A stretch of DNA of 33,997 nt from Thermoleophilia bacterium (GTDB taxonomy: Bacteria > Actinomycetota > Thermoleophilia > Gaiellales > Gaiellaceae): positions 1 to 33,997 of the forward strand of contig JABFWJ010000119.1 in the NCBI GenBank assembly GCA_013362295.1, written 5' to 3'. Below are positions 9,346 through 18,581 of this stretch, piece by piece. A program made the translations under genes and the position numbers. The notes beneath the pieces were generated by a model. It searched no databases and was not told the DNA's origin. It saw only the letters and a list, made by a program, of their open reading frames with translations. Each line of letters starts with the position of its first letter. Position 1 is the stretch's first letter.

Positions 9346-9350
9346 CCCGC

Positions 9351-11252
9351 GTGAACCGGCTGGCCCAAGAGACGTCGCCGTATTTGCAGCAGCATGCGCA
9401 CAACCCGGTCGACTGGCAGCCGTGGGACGACGAGGCGCTCGCACGCGCACGCACCGAGGACAAGCCGATTCTGCTCTCGATCGGCTACGCCGCGTGTCAC
9501 TGGTGTCACGTCATGGAGCGCGAGTCGTTCGAGGATCCCCTCACCGCGCGGGTGATGAACGACAACTTCGTGAGCATCAAGGTCGATCGGGAGGAACGGC
9601 CCGACCTCGACTCGATCTACATGGACGCCGTGGTCGCGCTGACCGGCCACGGCGGCTGGCCGATGACCGTGTTCCTCAAGCCGACGGGTGAGCCGTTCTT
9701 CGGCGGCACGTATTTCCCGCCCGAGCCGCGGCACGGGCTGCCGTCGTTCAAGCAGGTGCTGCTTGCGATCGCCGAGGCGTGGCAGGAGCAGCGCGACGAG
9801 GTCGACCGCTCCGGCGCAAACCTCGCGGAGCACATCCGCTCGGGCGCGCGGCTGCCGGCGTCGAAGGACCCGCTCACGGCGCAGCTGCTCGACGATGCGC
9901 AGCGCAACCTGCACCACGGCTTCGACCCGCAGTGGGGCGGCTGGGGCAGGGCGCCGAAGTTCCCGCCCGCGCCGGTGCTCGAGTTCCTGCTGCGGCGCGG
10001 GGAGGAGGAGATGACCCGCCGCACGCTCGACGGGATGGCGCTCGGCGGGATGTACGACCTCGTCGGCGGCGGCTTCCACCGCTACTCGGTCGATGAGCGC
10101 TGGCTCGTGCCGCACTTCGAGAAGATGCTGTACGACAACGCGCTGCTCGCCTCCGTCTACCGGCAGGCGTGGCGCCGCTTCGGCGAGGAGCGCTACCGGC
10201 GCATCTCGGACGAGACGATCGACTACGTCCTGCGCGAGCTCGCGCTCGACGGCGGCGGGTTCGCGTCTGCGCAGGATGCGGACACCGCCGGCGTCGAGGG
10301 GCAGACGTTCCCGTGGGCGCCGGGCGAGGGCGCGCCCGAGGAGTTCCTGCAACCGTTCGAGCACGGCCGTTCTGTCCTCCGCGGCGAGCTCGACGACGCC
10401 ACGCGCATGCGGTTGCTCGAGCAACGCGCGCGGCGGCCGCAACCGGCGCGCGACGACAAGGCGATCGCCTCGTGGAACGGCCTGATGCTCGCCGCGCTCG
10501 CACAGGCCGGGCGCGTCGAGCCTGCCGTACGGCTTGCGGGATTCCTGCTCGGGCCGCTCTCCACGGAGGGGGGCCGCCTTCACCGCACCTATCGTGGAAA
10601 AACCCTGCGCGACGGCGTGGCCAAGGGCACGGGATACCTGGAGGACTACGCCGACGTCGCCTACGGCCTGATGGAGCTGCACGTCGCGACCGGCGAGCCG
10701 CGCTGGCTGCGCGAGGCGCACCGGCTCGCGACCCTGGCGGTCGATCTCTTCGCCGACGACGAGAGCGGCGGGTTCTTCCAGGCGCCGCGCGACGGCGAGC
10801 AGCTCGTCGCGCGCAAGAAGGAGCTGGACGACCATCCGACCCCGAGCGGGAACGCGATGATCGCGTACGTCCTCCTACGGCTCGCGCGCATCTGGGGCGA
10901 CGACGAGCTCGAGCGCCGCGGAGTCTCGGTCCTCCGGCTGGTGCGCGACATGCTGACGCGCACGCCGTCGTCGTTCGGCTGGCTGCTCGTCGCGCTCGAC
11001 CAGCACCTCGCGCCGCACCGTGAGCTGGCGATCGCCGGCAGCCCGGACGCGCCGGTCGCGCGCGCCGCCGTCGAGCGGGCCGCCGCGACCGACGTGATCG
11101 CGTTCGGGCCCGCGGAGGACGTGCCGCTGCTCGCGGGACGCACAGAGATAGACGGCCGCGCGGCCGTCTATCTCTGTGAACGGTTTGCCTGCCGCCTACC
11201 TGTTACCGAACCGGATGAGCTTCCCGCTCGCGCTCTGCCTCTTCCGCCGTGA
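9351..11252 (+). CDS. DUF255 / YyaL-type thioredoxin-domain protein
   Basis: '[24 protein letters not shown]', '[21 protein letters not shown]', '[18 protein letters not shown]'. Confidence 0.93.
   Translation: MNRLAQETSPYLQQHAHNPVDWQPWDDEALARARTEDKPILLSIGYAACHWCHVMERESFEDPLTARVMNDNFVSIKVDREERPDLDSIYMDAVVALTGHGGWPMTVFLKPTGEPFFGGTYFPPEPRHGLPSFKQVLLAIAEAWQEQRDEVDRSGANLAEHIRSGARLPASKDPLTAQLLDDAQRNLHHGFDPQWGGWGRAPKFPPAPVLEFLLRRGEEEMTRRTLDGMALGGMYDLVGGGFHRYSVDERWLVPHFEKMLYDNALLASVYRQAWRRFGEERYRRISDETIDYVLRELALDGGGFASAQDADTAGVEGQTFPWAPGEGAPEEFLQPFEHGRSVLRGELDDATRMRLLEQRARRPQPARDDKAIASWNGLMLAALAQAGRVEPAVRLAGFLLGPLSTEGGRLHRTYRGKTLRDGVAKGTGYLEDYADVAYGLMELHVATGEPRWLREAHRLATLAVDLFADDESGGFFQAPRDGEQLVARKKELDDHPTPSGNAMIAYVLLRLARIWGDDELERRGVSVLRLVRDMLTRTPSSFGWLLVALDQHLAPHRELAIAGSPDAPVARAAVERAAATDVIAFGPAEDVPLLAGRTEIDGRAAVYLCERFACRLPVTEPDELPARALPLPP
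11141..11178. repeat. Perfect 38-bp palindrome within the 3' part of the DUF255 coding sequence
   Basis: CACAGAGATAGACGGCCG-CG-CGGCCGTCTATCTCTGTG; all 19 bp of each arm match. Confidence 0.95.
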
Positions 11253-11760
11253 CCTCGCGCCGCTCGGCCGCGACCGGCTCGTCTGCCGCGGTGCGGTCGT
11301 AGGTCGCCCTGCGGTCGTAGGCCCCGGGCGCGCGAACCACCTCGGGCTCGGGCTCCGGTGCGGGCGCCGGCTCGAGCGTCAGGCCGAGCGTGTAGCCGAT
11401 GCCGAATGCCAGCACGCCGAGCCAGGTGACGAGCGCCTTGACGACGTACTCGATGCCTGCGGTCTCGGACCACGAGAGCACGTGCGCCCGGAACCAGTTG
11501 CCCTGCGGTTGCATCGCCAACAGCACCCACCCGGCCAGGATCAGGACCGGCAGGAACGCCAGCAGGAACATCAGCGGCGGATTCCCCCTGCGGCCTCTGA
11601 TCTGCGCGAGGCCGAACACGAGCCCGGCCGCCGCGATGATTCCGTACGCCTCCCAGTAGCCGTAGGTCTCTCCCCGCTCCATGTGGGTGGCGGCCCAGAG
11701 GAGGACCCCCGCGACGAGGGCGGCGCCGAGAGTCGCAACTGCTCTGCTTGCTCCAATCAT
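11203..11760 (-). CDS. Membrane protein of unknown function
   Basis: Four hydrophobic segments after '[24 protein letters not shown]', Pro/Glu-rich tail; overlaps convergent DUF255 gene by 50 bp. Confidence 0.65.
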   Translation of the reverse strand: MIGASRAVATLGAALVAGVLLWAATHMERGETYGYWEAYGIIAAAGLVFGLAQIRGRRGNPPLMFLLAFLPVLILAGWVLLAMQPQGNWFRAHVLSWSETAGIEYVVKALVTWLGVLAFGIGYTLGLTLEPAPAPEPEPEVVRAPGAYDRRATYDRTAADEPVAAERREVTAEEAEREREAHPVR

Positions 11761-11875
11761 CACTTTCTCCTCGCTTTCTGCCTCTGCGGGTAGAACGCCG
11801 GGGACCCCCGAGACGGTTCGCGGGTGCCTCTGGCAAAGGGGAAGCCCCGGCGCGGGGGCGTTAAGCTCACGCCGG

Positions 11876-12610
11876 ATGGCGCTGCTCTCCGTTCGCGACG
11901 TCACTCGCCGGTTCGGCGGCATCGTGGCCATCGACGACGTCTCGCTGGACGTCCAGCCCGGGCAGATCGTGGGCCTGATCGGCCCGAACGGGGCCGGCAA
12001 GACCACCCTCTTCAACGTGATCACGCGCCTCTACCGGCCCGACAGCGGCCGGCTGGACTTCGAGGGGAAGAGCCTCCTGCGCACGCCGCCGCACCGGATC
12101 GTGCGGCGCGGGATCGCCAGGACGTTCCAGAACGTCGAGCTGTTCCGGACGATGACCGTCCTCGACAACGTCCTCGTGGGCGCGCACAGCCGGACGAGGC
12201 CGTTCCGCGGGGGTGCCGCGCGCGGTCACGTGCAGGAGGTCCTCGACTACGTCGGGATCGCCGGCGTCGCGCACAGACCGGTCGCCGGCCTGCCGTTCGG
12301 CACGCTGAAGCGGGTCGAGCTCGCGCGTGCGCTCGTTGCCGAGCCGAAGCTGCTGCTGCTCGACGAGCCCGCCGGCGGCCTCAACCACGAAGAGGTGTCC
12401 GAGCTCGGCGCGTTCATCCGCAAGCTGCGGGAGGACTTCGACCTCACTGTCCTCCTCGTCGAGCACCACATGGGGCTCGTGATGGGGATCGCGGAGCGCA
12501 TCCACGTGCTCGACTTCGGGCGGAAGATCGCCGAGGGATCGCCGGACGAGGTGCAGCGGAATCCCGCCGTCATCGAGGCCTACCTCGGCGCCGACGCATC
12601 CGCCGCGTGA
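11876..12610 (+). CDS. livG: Branched-chain amino-acid-type ABC transporter ATP-binding protein (LivG-like)
   Basis: Walker A 'GPNGAGKTTL', 'IARTFQNVELFRTMTVLDNVLVG', Walker B 'LLLLDEPAGGLN', 'VLLVEHHMGLVMGIAERIHVLDFGRKIAEG'. Confidence 0.9.
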   Translation: MALLSVRDVTRRFGGIVAIDDVSLDVQPGQIVGLIGPNGAGKTTLFNVITRLYRPDSGRLDFEGKSLLRTPPHRIVRRGIARTFQNVELFRTMTVLDNVLVGAHSRTRPFRGGAARGHVQEVLDYVGIAGVAHRPVAGLPFGTLKRVELARALVAEPKLLLLDEPAGGLNHEEVSELGAFIRKLREDFDLTVLLVEHHMGLVMGIAERIHVLDFGRKIAEGSPDEVQRNPAVIEAYLGADASAA

Positions 12611-13341
12611 CGCGCGCTCTCGCCTGGGACGGCTGCGTCAACGTCCGCGACCTCGGCGGGCTGCCGGTCGAGGGTGGCGGCGAGACTCGCTTCGGCGTCC
12701 TGGTGCGCGCCGACAACGTGCGCAAGCTCACCGACGCCGGCTGGGACGCGCTCGCCGACCACGGCGTCACGCGGATCGTCGACCTGCGCTGGCCCGAGGA
12801 GCTCGCCGAGGATCCGCCGCGTGAGCTCGACCTCGACGTCGTGCACGTGTCGCTGCTCGGGGAGCTGGACTCCGACTACGTCGACGACGTGGACGACTAC
12901 CTCGAGGCGAACGACGCCGCCGCCTACTGGAGCTCGTTCTACGGACAGATGCTGGAGCGCTACCGGGAGAACTTCGGCGCCGGGGTCGCCGCGCTCGCGG
13001 ACGCGCCCGGCGGCGTCGTGCTGTTCCACTGCGCAGGCGGCAAGGACCGGACCGGCCTCATCGCTGCACTCGTGCTGCGCGTCGCAGGCGTCGGCATCGA
13101 GGAGATCGCAGACGACTACGCGCTCACCGAGGCATATCTGACGACGGGCTGGGTCGACGCGGCTCCCGACGAGGCCGAGCGTCATCGCCGCCGCTTCAAG
13201 CAGCAGGCGCCTCCCGCCGCGATGGCGCGCACGCTGCATGCGATCGAGGAGCGCTACGGTGAGGTGGCGGCATACCTTCGCGCGGCCGGCGTCACGGACG
13301 ATCAGCTCGACCGTCTGCGGGGACGCCTTGTCGCTTCTTGA
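12607..13341 (+). CDS. Tyrosine-protein phosphatase (HCXXGKDRTG type)
   Basis: P-loop 'FHCAGGKDRTGLIAALVL'; 'NVRDLGGLPV'; GTGA overlap with livG-like gene. Confidence 0.9.
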   Translation: MTRALAWDGCVNVRDLGGLPVEGGGETRFGVLVRADNVRKLTDAGWDALADHGVTRIVDLRWPEELAEDPPRELDLDVVHVSLLGELDSDYVDDVDDYLEANDAAAYWSSFYGQMLERYRENFGAGVAALADAPGGVVLFHCAGGKDRTGLIAALVLRVAGVGIEEIADDYALTEAYLTTGWVDAAPDEAERHRRRFKQQAPPAAMARTLHAIEERYGEVAAYLRAAGVTDDQLDRLRGRLVAS

Positions 13342-14029
13342 GCTGCAGGGCGTCGAGGCGCGCTACGGCGAGATCCGGGCGCTGCACGGCGTCACGCTGA
13401 CGGTCGACGAAGGCGACTTCGTCGCGCTTCTCGGCGCGAACGGCGCGGGCAAGACGACGACGCTGCGCGCGGTGTCGGGCACCGTGAAGACGAGCGGCGA
13501 CGTGCTGCTCGACGGTCAGAAGCTCTTCCGGCGCACGCCGGAAGCGATGGCGCGCCGCGGCGTCGCGCACGTCCCCGAGGGCCGGGGCACGTTCTCGACG
13601 CTCTCGGTGCTCGACAACCTCCGCCTCGGCGCCTGGGTGCACGGCAATGCGGAGCCCCGCGAGCTCGCTCACGTGTTCGAGTTCTTCCCGCGCCTGTACG
13701 AGCGGCGGCTGCAGCAGGCCGGGCTGCTGTCGGGCGGAGAGCAGCAGATGCTCGCGCTCGGCCGCGCGATGATGGCGAGGCCGCGGTTGCTGCTCCTCGA
13801 CGAGCCCTCACTCGGGCTCGCGCCGCGCGTCGCACGCGAGATCTTCGGCGTGCTCGGACGCAAGAACGAGACGGGCACGACGATCGTCGTGGTCGAGCAG
13901 AACGCCACGCTCGCGCTCGAGGCGGCCCAGCACGCGTTCGTGCTGGAGACGGGCCGCGTCGTCCTCGGCGGCGACGCGGCCGACCTGCGCAAGAACGAGT
14001 CCGTCCGAAGGTCCTACCTTGGCTACTGA
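13328..14029 (+). CDS. livF: Branched-chain amino-acid-type ABC transporter ATP-binding protein (LivF-like)
   Basis: 'GANGAGKTTTLRAVSG', 'LLSGGEQQMLALGRAMMARPRLLLLDEPSLGLAP'; TTG start overlapping the phosphatase. Confidence 0.9.
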   Translation: MSLLELQGVEARYGEIRALHGVTLTVDEGDFVALLGANGAGKTTTLRAVSGTVKTSGDVLLDGQKLFRRTPEAMARRGVAHVPEGRGTFSTLSVLDNLRLGAWVHGNAEPRELAHVFEFFPRLYERRLQQAGLLSGGEQQMLALGRAMMARPRLLLLDEPSLGLAPRVAREIFGVLGRKNETGTTIVVVEQNATLALEAAQHAFVLETGRVVLGGDAADLRKNESVRRSYLGY

Positions 14030-14043
14030 GCAAAACCTGGAAG

Positions 14044-14066
14044 CTGGTTCGGCTTCGCCGAATCAG
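14044..14066. repeat. REP-like palindrome copy C (10-bp arms, 3-nt loop)
   Basis: CTGGTTCGGC-TTC-GCCGAATCAG, nearly identical to copy B at 8073-8101; in livF/livH spacer. Confidence 0.78.
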
Positions 14067-14089
14067 ATTCCGGGCCGCCCCGGGACGAG

Positions 14090-14971
14090 ATGACGAACTT
14101 CATCCAGCAGATCGTGAGCGGTCTCGCCTCGGGCGGGATCTACGGGCTGCTCGCCCTTGCGCTCGTTTTGATCCACCGCTCGACCGGCGTGATCAACTTC
14201 GCGCAGGGCGAGATGGCGACGCTGTCGGCCTTCGTCTGCTGGACGCTGATCAGCCACGGTTGGGCGTTCTGGCCGGCCTTCGGCGCCACGCTCGTGCTCT
14301 CGTTCGCCGGCGGCCTCGCCCTCGAGACGACGATCATCCGCCCGATCCAGGGCGGCCCGCTGCTCGGGATCGTGATCCTGACGATCGGCCTCCTGATCGC
14401 GTTCAACGGGCTCGACACGTGGATCTGGGGCGGGGCGGCGAAGCAGTTCCACGGGCCGTTCTCCACGGCGCCGATCCGGGTGGGCGGCGTCGCGTTCTCG
14501 AAGCAGGACCTCGGGGTGATCGCCGTCGCGTTCGTCGTTCTCGCGCTCGTCGGCGTGCTGTTCACACGCACGAGGCTCGGCCTCGGGCTGCGTGCGGCGG
14601 CCGTCAACCCGGACGAGGCGCGGCTCGTCGGCGTTCGCGTGCCGTCGATGCTGGCGCTCGGCTGGGGGCTCGCCGCGGTGCTGGGCGCGATCGCGGGGGT
14701 GATGGCGGCACCGTCGCTCTTCCTCGAGCCGAACATGATGCAGACGGTGCTCCTCTATGCCTTCGCCGCCGCCGTACTCGGGGGGATGGACTCGCCGCTC
14801 GGTGCCGTCGTCGGCGGGCTGCTGCTCGGCGTGCTGCTGAACCTCGTCGGGACGTACGTTCACTGGATCGGCGGCGAGCTGCGCCTCGCGACGGCGCTCG
14901 CGGTGATCCTCGCGGTCCTGCTCGTGCGCCCGTCCGGGCTGTTCGGCCGTGCGGCAGCGAGGCGCGTGTGA
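14090..14971 (+). CDS. livH: Branched-chain amino-acid ABC transporter permease (LivH-like)
   Basis: 'GLASGGIYGLLALALVLIHRSTGVINFAQGEMATLSAFV', 'AAVLGGMDSPLGAVVGGLLLGV'. Confidence 0.92.
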   Translation: MTNFIQQIVSGLASGGIYGLLALALVLIHRSTGVINFAQGEMATLSAFVCWTLISHGWAFWPAFGATLVLSFAGGLALETTIIRPIQGGPLLGIVILTIGLLIAFNGLDTWIWGGAAKQFHGPFSTAPIRVGGVAFSKQDLGVIAVAFVVLALVGVLFTRTRLGLGLRAAAVNPDEARLVGVRVPSMLALGWGLAAVLGAIAGVMAAPSLFLEPNMMQTVLLYAFAAAVLGGMDSPLGAVVGGLLLGVLLNLVGTYVHWIGGELRLATALAVILAVLLVRPSGLFGRAAARRV

Positions 14972-15942
14972 GGCCGAAACAGGTGGCGTTCGGGCTCGGC
15001 GTGCTGGTCCTCGTGGTGCTGCCCTTCGTGCTGAGCGACTTCCGGACGGTGCAGCTCGCGACCGTCGGTGCCTACTTCATCGCGATCCTCGGCCTCGACG
15101 TGCTGACCGGCCACAGCGGCCAGATCTCGCTCGGCCACGGCGCGTTCATGGCGGTCGGCGGCTACACGACGGCGATCCTGATGGCGAACCACGGGGTGCG
15201 CGACCTCGTGACGATCCCGATTGCTGCCGCGGTCGCGGGCGGGATCGGCCTCGTGGCCGGAGTCCCCGCACTGCGCCTCTCCGGGCTCTACCTCGCCCTC
15301 GCGACGTTCGGGATCGCGGTCGTCCTGCCGACGATCCTCAAGAAGTTCGATCACTTCACCGGCGGCTCGACCGGCATCACGCTGTTCGGCAAGCCGACGC
15401 AGACCGGCCACGGCGTCGGCGTCTGGGGCTTGACGAACAACCAGTGGCTGTACGTGCTCACGTGGACGATCGGTTGCGCGCTGTTCCTGTTCGCTTGGTG
15501 GCTGCTCGACTCGCGCTTCGGGCGCTCGCTGCGCGCCGTGCGCGACAGCGAGCTCGCGGCGGCGGCGTCCGGCGTCAACCGCGCGAAGTACAAGGTGCTC
15601 GCCTTCGGCGTGTCCGCCGCGTTCGCGGGCGTCGCGGGAGCGCTGTTCGCGATCAACGTCGCGTACACCTCGCCCGACACGTTCCCGATCACGCTCTCGC
15701 TCTACCTCCTCGTCGGCGCGGTCGTCGGCTTCTTCGGCTCGATCTGGGGTGCGGCGCTCGGCGCGCTGCTGATCCAGTTCCTGCCGGACATCGTCGGGCT
15801 GATCCCGCACGTCGACCCGAAGCAAGGCGGGCCGACGACGTTCTTCTTCGGCCTCGTGCTCGTCGTCTTGATGCTCGCCCTTCCGCTCGTGCTGCGCGTC
15901 GCGTCTCGGGTCGCGAATCGCGGGTACCTTGGGGCGCGATGA
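14968..15942 (+). CDS. livM: Branched-chain amino-acid ABC transporter permease (LivM-like)
   Basis: 'AILGLDVLTGHSGQISLGHGAFMAVGGYTTAIL', 'GRSLRAVRDSELAAAASGVN'; GTG start overlapping livH stop. Confidence 0.92.
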   Translation: MRPKQVAFGLGVLVLVVLPFVLSDFRTVQLATVGAYFIAILGLDVLTGHSGQISLGHGAFMAVGGYTTAILMANHGVRDLVTIPIAAAVAGGIGLVAGVPALRLSGLYLALATFGIAVVLPTILKKFDHFTGGSTGITLFGKPTQTGHGVGVWGLTNNQWLYVLTWTIGCALFLFAWWLLDSRFGRSLRAVRDSELAAAASGVNRAKYKVLAFGVSAAFAGVAGALFAINVAYTSPDTFPITLSLYLLVGAVVGFFGSIWGAALGALLIQFLPDIVGLIPHVDPKQGGPTTFFFGLVLVVLMLALPLVLRVASRVANRGYLGAR

Positions 15943-17147
15943 CCCGGAATCTCTGCGCGCTCGCACTCGCCGCACTCGCCCTCGCCGGCATCGCAGCGGC
16001 CTCGACGTCCGGCACGCCCGGAGTGTCGTCCACGACGATCACGCTCGGCTCGAGCGGGCCGCTGACCGGCGAGGCGGCCGCCGCCGCAGGCGTGCTGCGC
16101 GGCGCGGAGGGCTACTTCAAGTACGTCAACGCGCGCGGCGGCGTGAACGGCCGCAAGATCGACTTCAAGTACCTCGACGACGGCTACGACCCGTCGCGAA
16201 CGGTGCAGAATGTGCGCCAGTTGATCCAGCAGGACAATGTCTTCGCGTTGTTCTCCGTGGTCGGCACGAACGGCAATCTCGCGATCCGCGACTTCGCGAA
16301 TGCGTCCGGCGTGCCCACCGTGTTCTCCGCCTCCGGCGCGACGACCTTCGGCAAGGAGTACGCGAAATATCCGTGGACGATCGGTTACCTGCCGCCCTAT
16401 GCGGAGGAGGGCCAGCTCTACGCGAAGCACATCCTCGCGACGAACGCGAAGAAGGCGAAGATCGCCGTCCTCTACCAGAGCGACGATTACGGGAAGGATG
16501 TGCTCGCCGGCTTTCGCAAGGGCCTCGGCGCGAAGGCCCGGTCGTTGATCGTGCAGACCGTCGGCTACGACCCGACGGCATCCGACGTCCAGTCGCAGGT
16601 CGCGCAGCTGAAGGCGAGCGGGGCGAACACGTTCTGCATCTTCGCTTTCGGCAAGTTCGCGATCCAGTCGTTCGTCTACGCGAACAAGCTCGGGTGGAAG
16701 CCGCAGATCTACGTCAACGACGTCGCATCGGCGTCGTCGATCATGCTGCTGAACCCCCAGTCGACGGCCGAAGGCGCGATCTCCATCCTGTGGGGCAAGG
16801 ATCCCGCGACGCCGAAGTTCAAGAAGGACGCGGGCACCGCGCTCGGCGCGAAGATCGTCAAGAAGTACATCCCCGGCGGAAACCCGTCGGACGGCTTCCT
16901 GATCGCCGGGATGGCCGAGGCGTTCTCGATGGTCGATGCGCTCAAGGCGGCCGGCAAGAACCTCACGCGCAAGGGCCTGATGAACGCCGTCACGCACATG
17001 AACGAGGCGAACAACCCGTTCCTCGTCCCCGGCGTCAAGGTGCACACGACGCCGACGTTCCGCTTCCCGATCGCGTCCGCCCAGCTGCAGCGCTGGCACA
17101 ACCGCCACTGGGAGCCGTTCGGCGGCGTGCAGTCCGCGAAGCTTTAG
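15939..17147 (+). CDS. livK: ABC transporter substrate-binding protein (LivK-like, periplasmic-binding type I)
   Basis: Signal peptide; 'ITLGSSGPLTGEAAAAAGVLRGAEGYFKYVNARGGVNGRKIDFKYLDDGYDPSRTVQNVRQLIQQDNVFALF'; ATGA overlap. Confidence 0.92.
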   Translation: MTRNLCALALAALALAGIAAASTSGTPGVSSTTITLGSSGPLTGEAAAAAGVLRGAEGYFKYVNARGGVNGRKIDFKYLDDGYDPSRTVQNVRQLIQQDNVFALFSVVGTNGNLAIRDFANASGVPTVFSASGATTFGKEYAKYPWTIGYLPPYAEEGQLYAKHILATNAKKAKIAVLYQSDDYGKDVLAGFRKGLGAKARSLIVQTVGYDPTASDVQSQVAQLKASGANTFCIFAFGKFAIQSFVYANKLGWKPQIYVNDVASASSIMLLNPQSTAEGAISILWGKDPATPKFKKDAGTALGAKIVKKYIPGGNPSDGFLIAGMAEAFSMVDALKAAGKNLTRKGLMNAVTHMNEANNPFLVPGVKVHTTPTFRFPIASAQLQRWHNRHWEPFGGVQSAKL

Positions 17148-17175
17148 ACGCCGGCCGCGCGGGAAGAGGCTCGAG

Positions 17176-17382
17176 ATGGCTGTTCTCCTCGTCGACGACC
17201 GGGACGGCAGGATCCTCGACGAGCTCGAGACCGTCGAGGACGCGCAGCGCGTCCTCGAAGGGTGGGCGAGGGACGACGGCAGCATTCCGGACTATCTCTG
17301 CCTGGTCGAGCTCCGCTCGCATCATGGCGCGATCCTCGGCACCCACTCGTCCGTCAAGATCCGCCCGCTGCGGGGACGCTAG
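17176..17382 (+). CDS. Small hypothetical protein (68 aa)
   Basis: Complete frame downstream of livK with a GAAGAGG-type upstream region. Confidence 0.5.
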   Translation: MAVLLVDDRDGRILDELETVEDAQRVLEGWARDDGSIPDYLCLVELRSHHGAILGTHSSVKIRPLRGR

Positions 17383-17407
17383 GACCGCGGAACGAAGTCG
17401 CGCGCGG

Positions 17408-18058
17408 TCAGACGTGAGCGAGCACGCGCTCGAGCGGGCGAGGTACTTCGTCCAGATCGAGCGCATCGACGAGCAGGCGCGCGTACCGGAGCTTGCGGCG
17501 GTCGGCGCTCCCCATGAAGCGCCGCAGCTGCCGTTCGAGCGGCTGTCCGCGCCAGGCCGGCTGCTTCTGGAACGTGCGGAAGGAGCCGAGGTCGCCCTGG
17601 GAGTCGAGGACAGCGACGACCGAGGCCGCGCCGAGCGCACGGATCAGCTCGTCCTCCAGGTCTTCGTGACAGACGTGGAAGCCCAGCCGCTCCATGTCGA
17701 GGCGCGTGAGCCGGGAGCCGAAACCCGCCCGCTCGAGGCTGCGCCGGAACACATCCGCCTCGCCCGCGTCGCAGAGGCCGGCCAGCCTGACGTTCGGCCC
17801 CTGTGTTCTCCGTCCCCGTGGCCCGAACCGGGTGAGGAAGCGGTGGATTGCCTGCGCGCCTCCGATCGGCACGATCAGGATCCCTTCGCGGTCGAGCTCA
17901 CGGCCGTGGCGTGCTGCGAGCGTCTCGAGCGCGATCTGGTCGCTGATTCCCTCCACGAGCACGATCGCGCGCGCGCCGTCCGCCCGGGCGAGCGCCCGTC
18001 TCGTCGCCGGCGGGCCTCCGCCGGGCAGTGCTTCGATGCGCAGCCGAGGCTCCTCCAC
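17408..18058 (-). CDS. Stand-alone TOPRIM domain protein (OLD-family-like TOPRIM)
   Basis: 'AIVLVEGISDQIALETLAARHG...GILIVPIGGAQAIHRFL...VRLAGLCDAGEADVFRRSL...HEDLEDELIRALG'; GTG start at 18058. Confidence 0.75.
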   Translation of the reverse strand: MEEPRLRIEALPGGGPPATRRALARADGARAIVLVEGISDQIALETLAARHGRELDREGILIVPIGGAQAIHRFLTRFGPRGRRTQGPNVRLAGLCDAGEADVFRRSLERAGFGSRLTRLDMERLGFHVCHEDLEDELIRALGAASVVAVLDSQGDLGSFRTFQKQPAWRGQPLERQLRRFMGSADRRKLRYARLLVDALDLDEVPRPLERVLAHV

Positions 18059-18120
18059 AGCCCGAATCTTCGCAGCGCACGCGCGCCGACGGCGATCTCC
18101 GGGACCGGGCGCACCTGTGG

Positions 18121-18149
18121 TTGACTCTGCGCGACGAAGCGGATACAGA
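18121..18149 (+). promoter_or_regulatory. Candidate sigma70-type promoter for the cNMP-binding gene
   Basis: TTGACT -35, 17-nt spacer, TACAGA -10; GGAGG upstream of ATG 18186. Confidence 0.4.
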
Positions 18150-18185
18150 CTTCGGCACTCACCTGCCGGAAGGAGGCGCAGGCCC

Positions 18186-18575
18186 ATGGATGCGAGACGG
18201 CTCGAAGGCGTCGGCTTCTTCTCCAACCTGTCGAAGAAGGAGCTGGCGAAGCTCGCGCAATGGGCGGACGAGGTCTTGGTTCGTGCCGGCGACCGGCTGG
18301 CGACCGAAGGCGACTTCGCGCACGAGTTCTTCGTGATCGAGGAGGGCTCGGCCGAGGTGACGCAGAACGGCGAGCGGATCGCAGAGCTCGGCCCGGGCGA
18401 GTTCTTCGGCGAGATCGGCCTCCTCGAGACGGAGCGGCGGACGGCGAGCGTCGTGGCGACGACGCCGATGCGGCTGATCGTGATGTTCCAGCGCGAGTTC
18501 AAGCAGATGGAGCGCGAGCTGCCGACGGTCGCCGAGCGGATCCGTGCCGCGATCCGCGCGCGGCTCGACCGGTAG
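18186..18575 (+). CDS. Stand-alone cyclic nucleotide-binding domain protein
   Basis: 'GDFAHEFFVIEEGSAEV' and phosphate-binding-cassette-like 'GEFFGEIGLLETERRTASVVA'. Confidence 0.9.
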   Translation: MDARRLEGVGFFSNLSKKELAKLAQWADEVLVRAGDRLATEGDFAHEFFVIEEGSAEVTQNGERIAELGPGEFFGEIGLLETERRTASVVATTPMRLIVMFQREFKQMERELPTVAERIRAAIRARLDR

Positions 18576-18581
18576 CCCGGC

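Noticed and set aside
8595-10835. 746-aa minus-strand ORF including the cyclase
   Set aside because: Only the part from ATG 9332 is supported; upstream portion is antisense to DUF255.
17383-17409. GACCGCG-N13-CGCGGTC as a bidirectional terminator
   Set aside because: Seven-bp stem, long loop, no T-tract; weak in this base composition.
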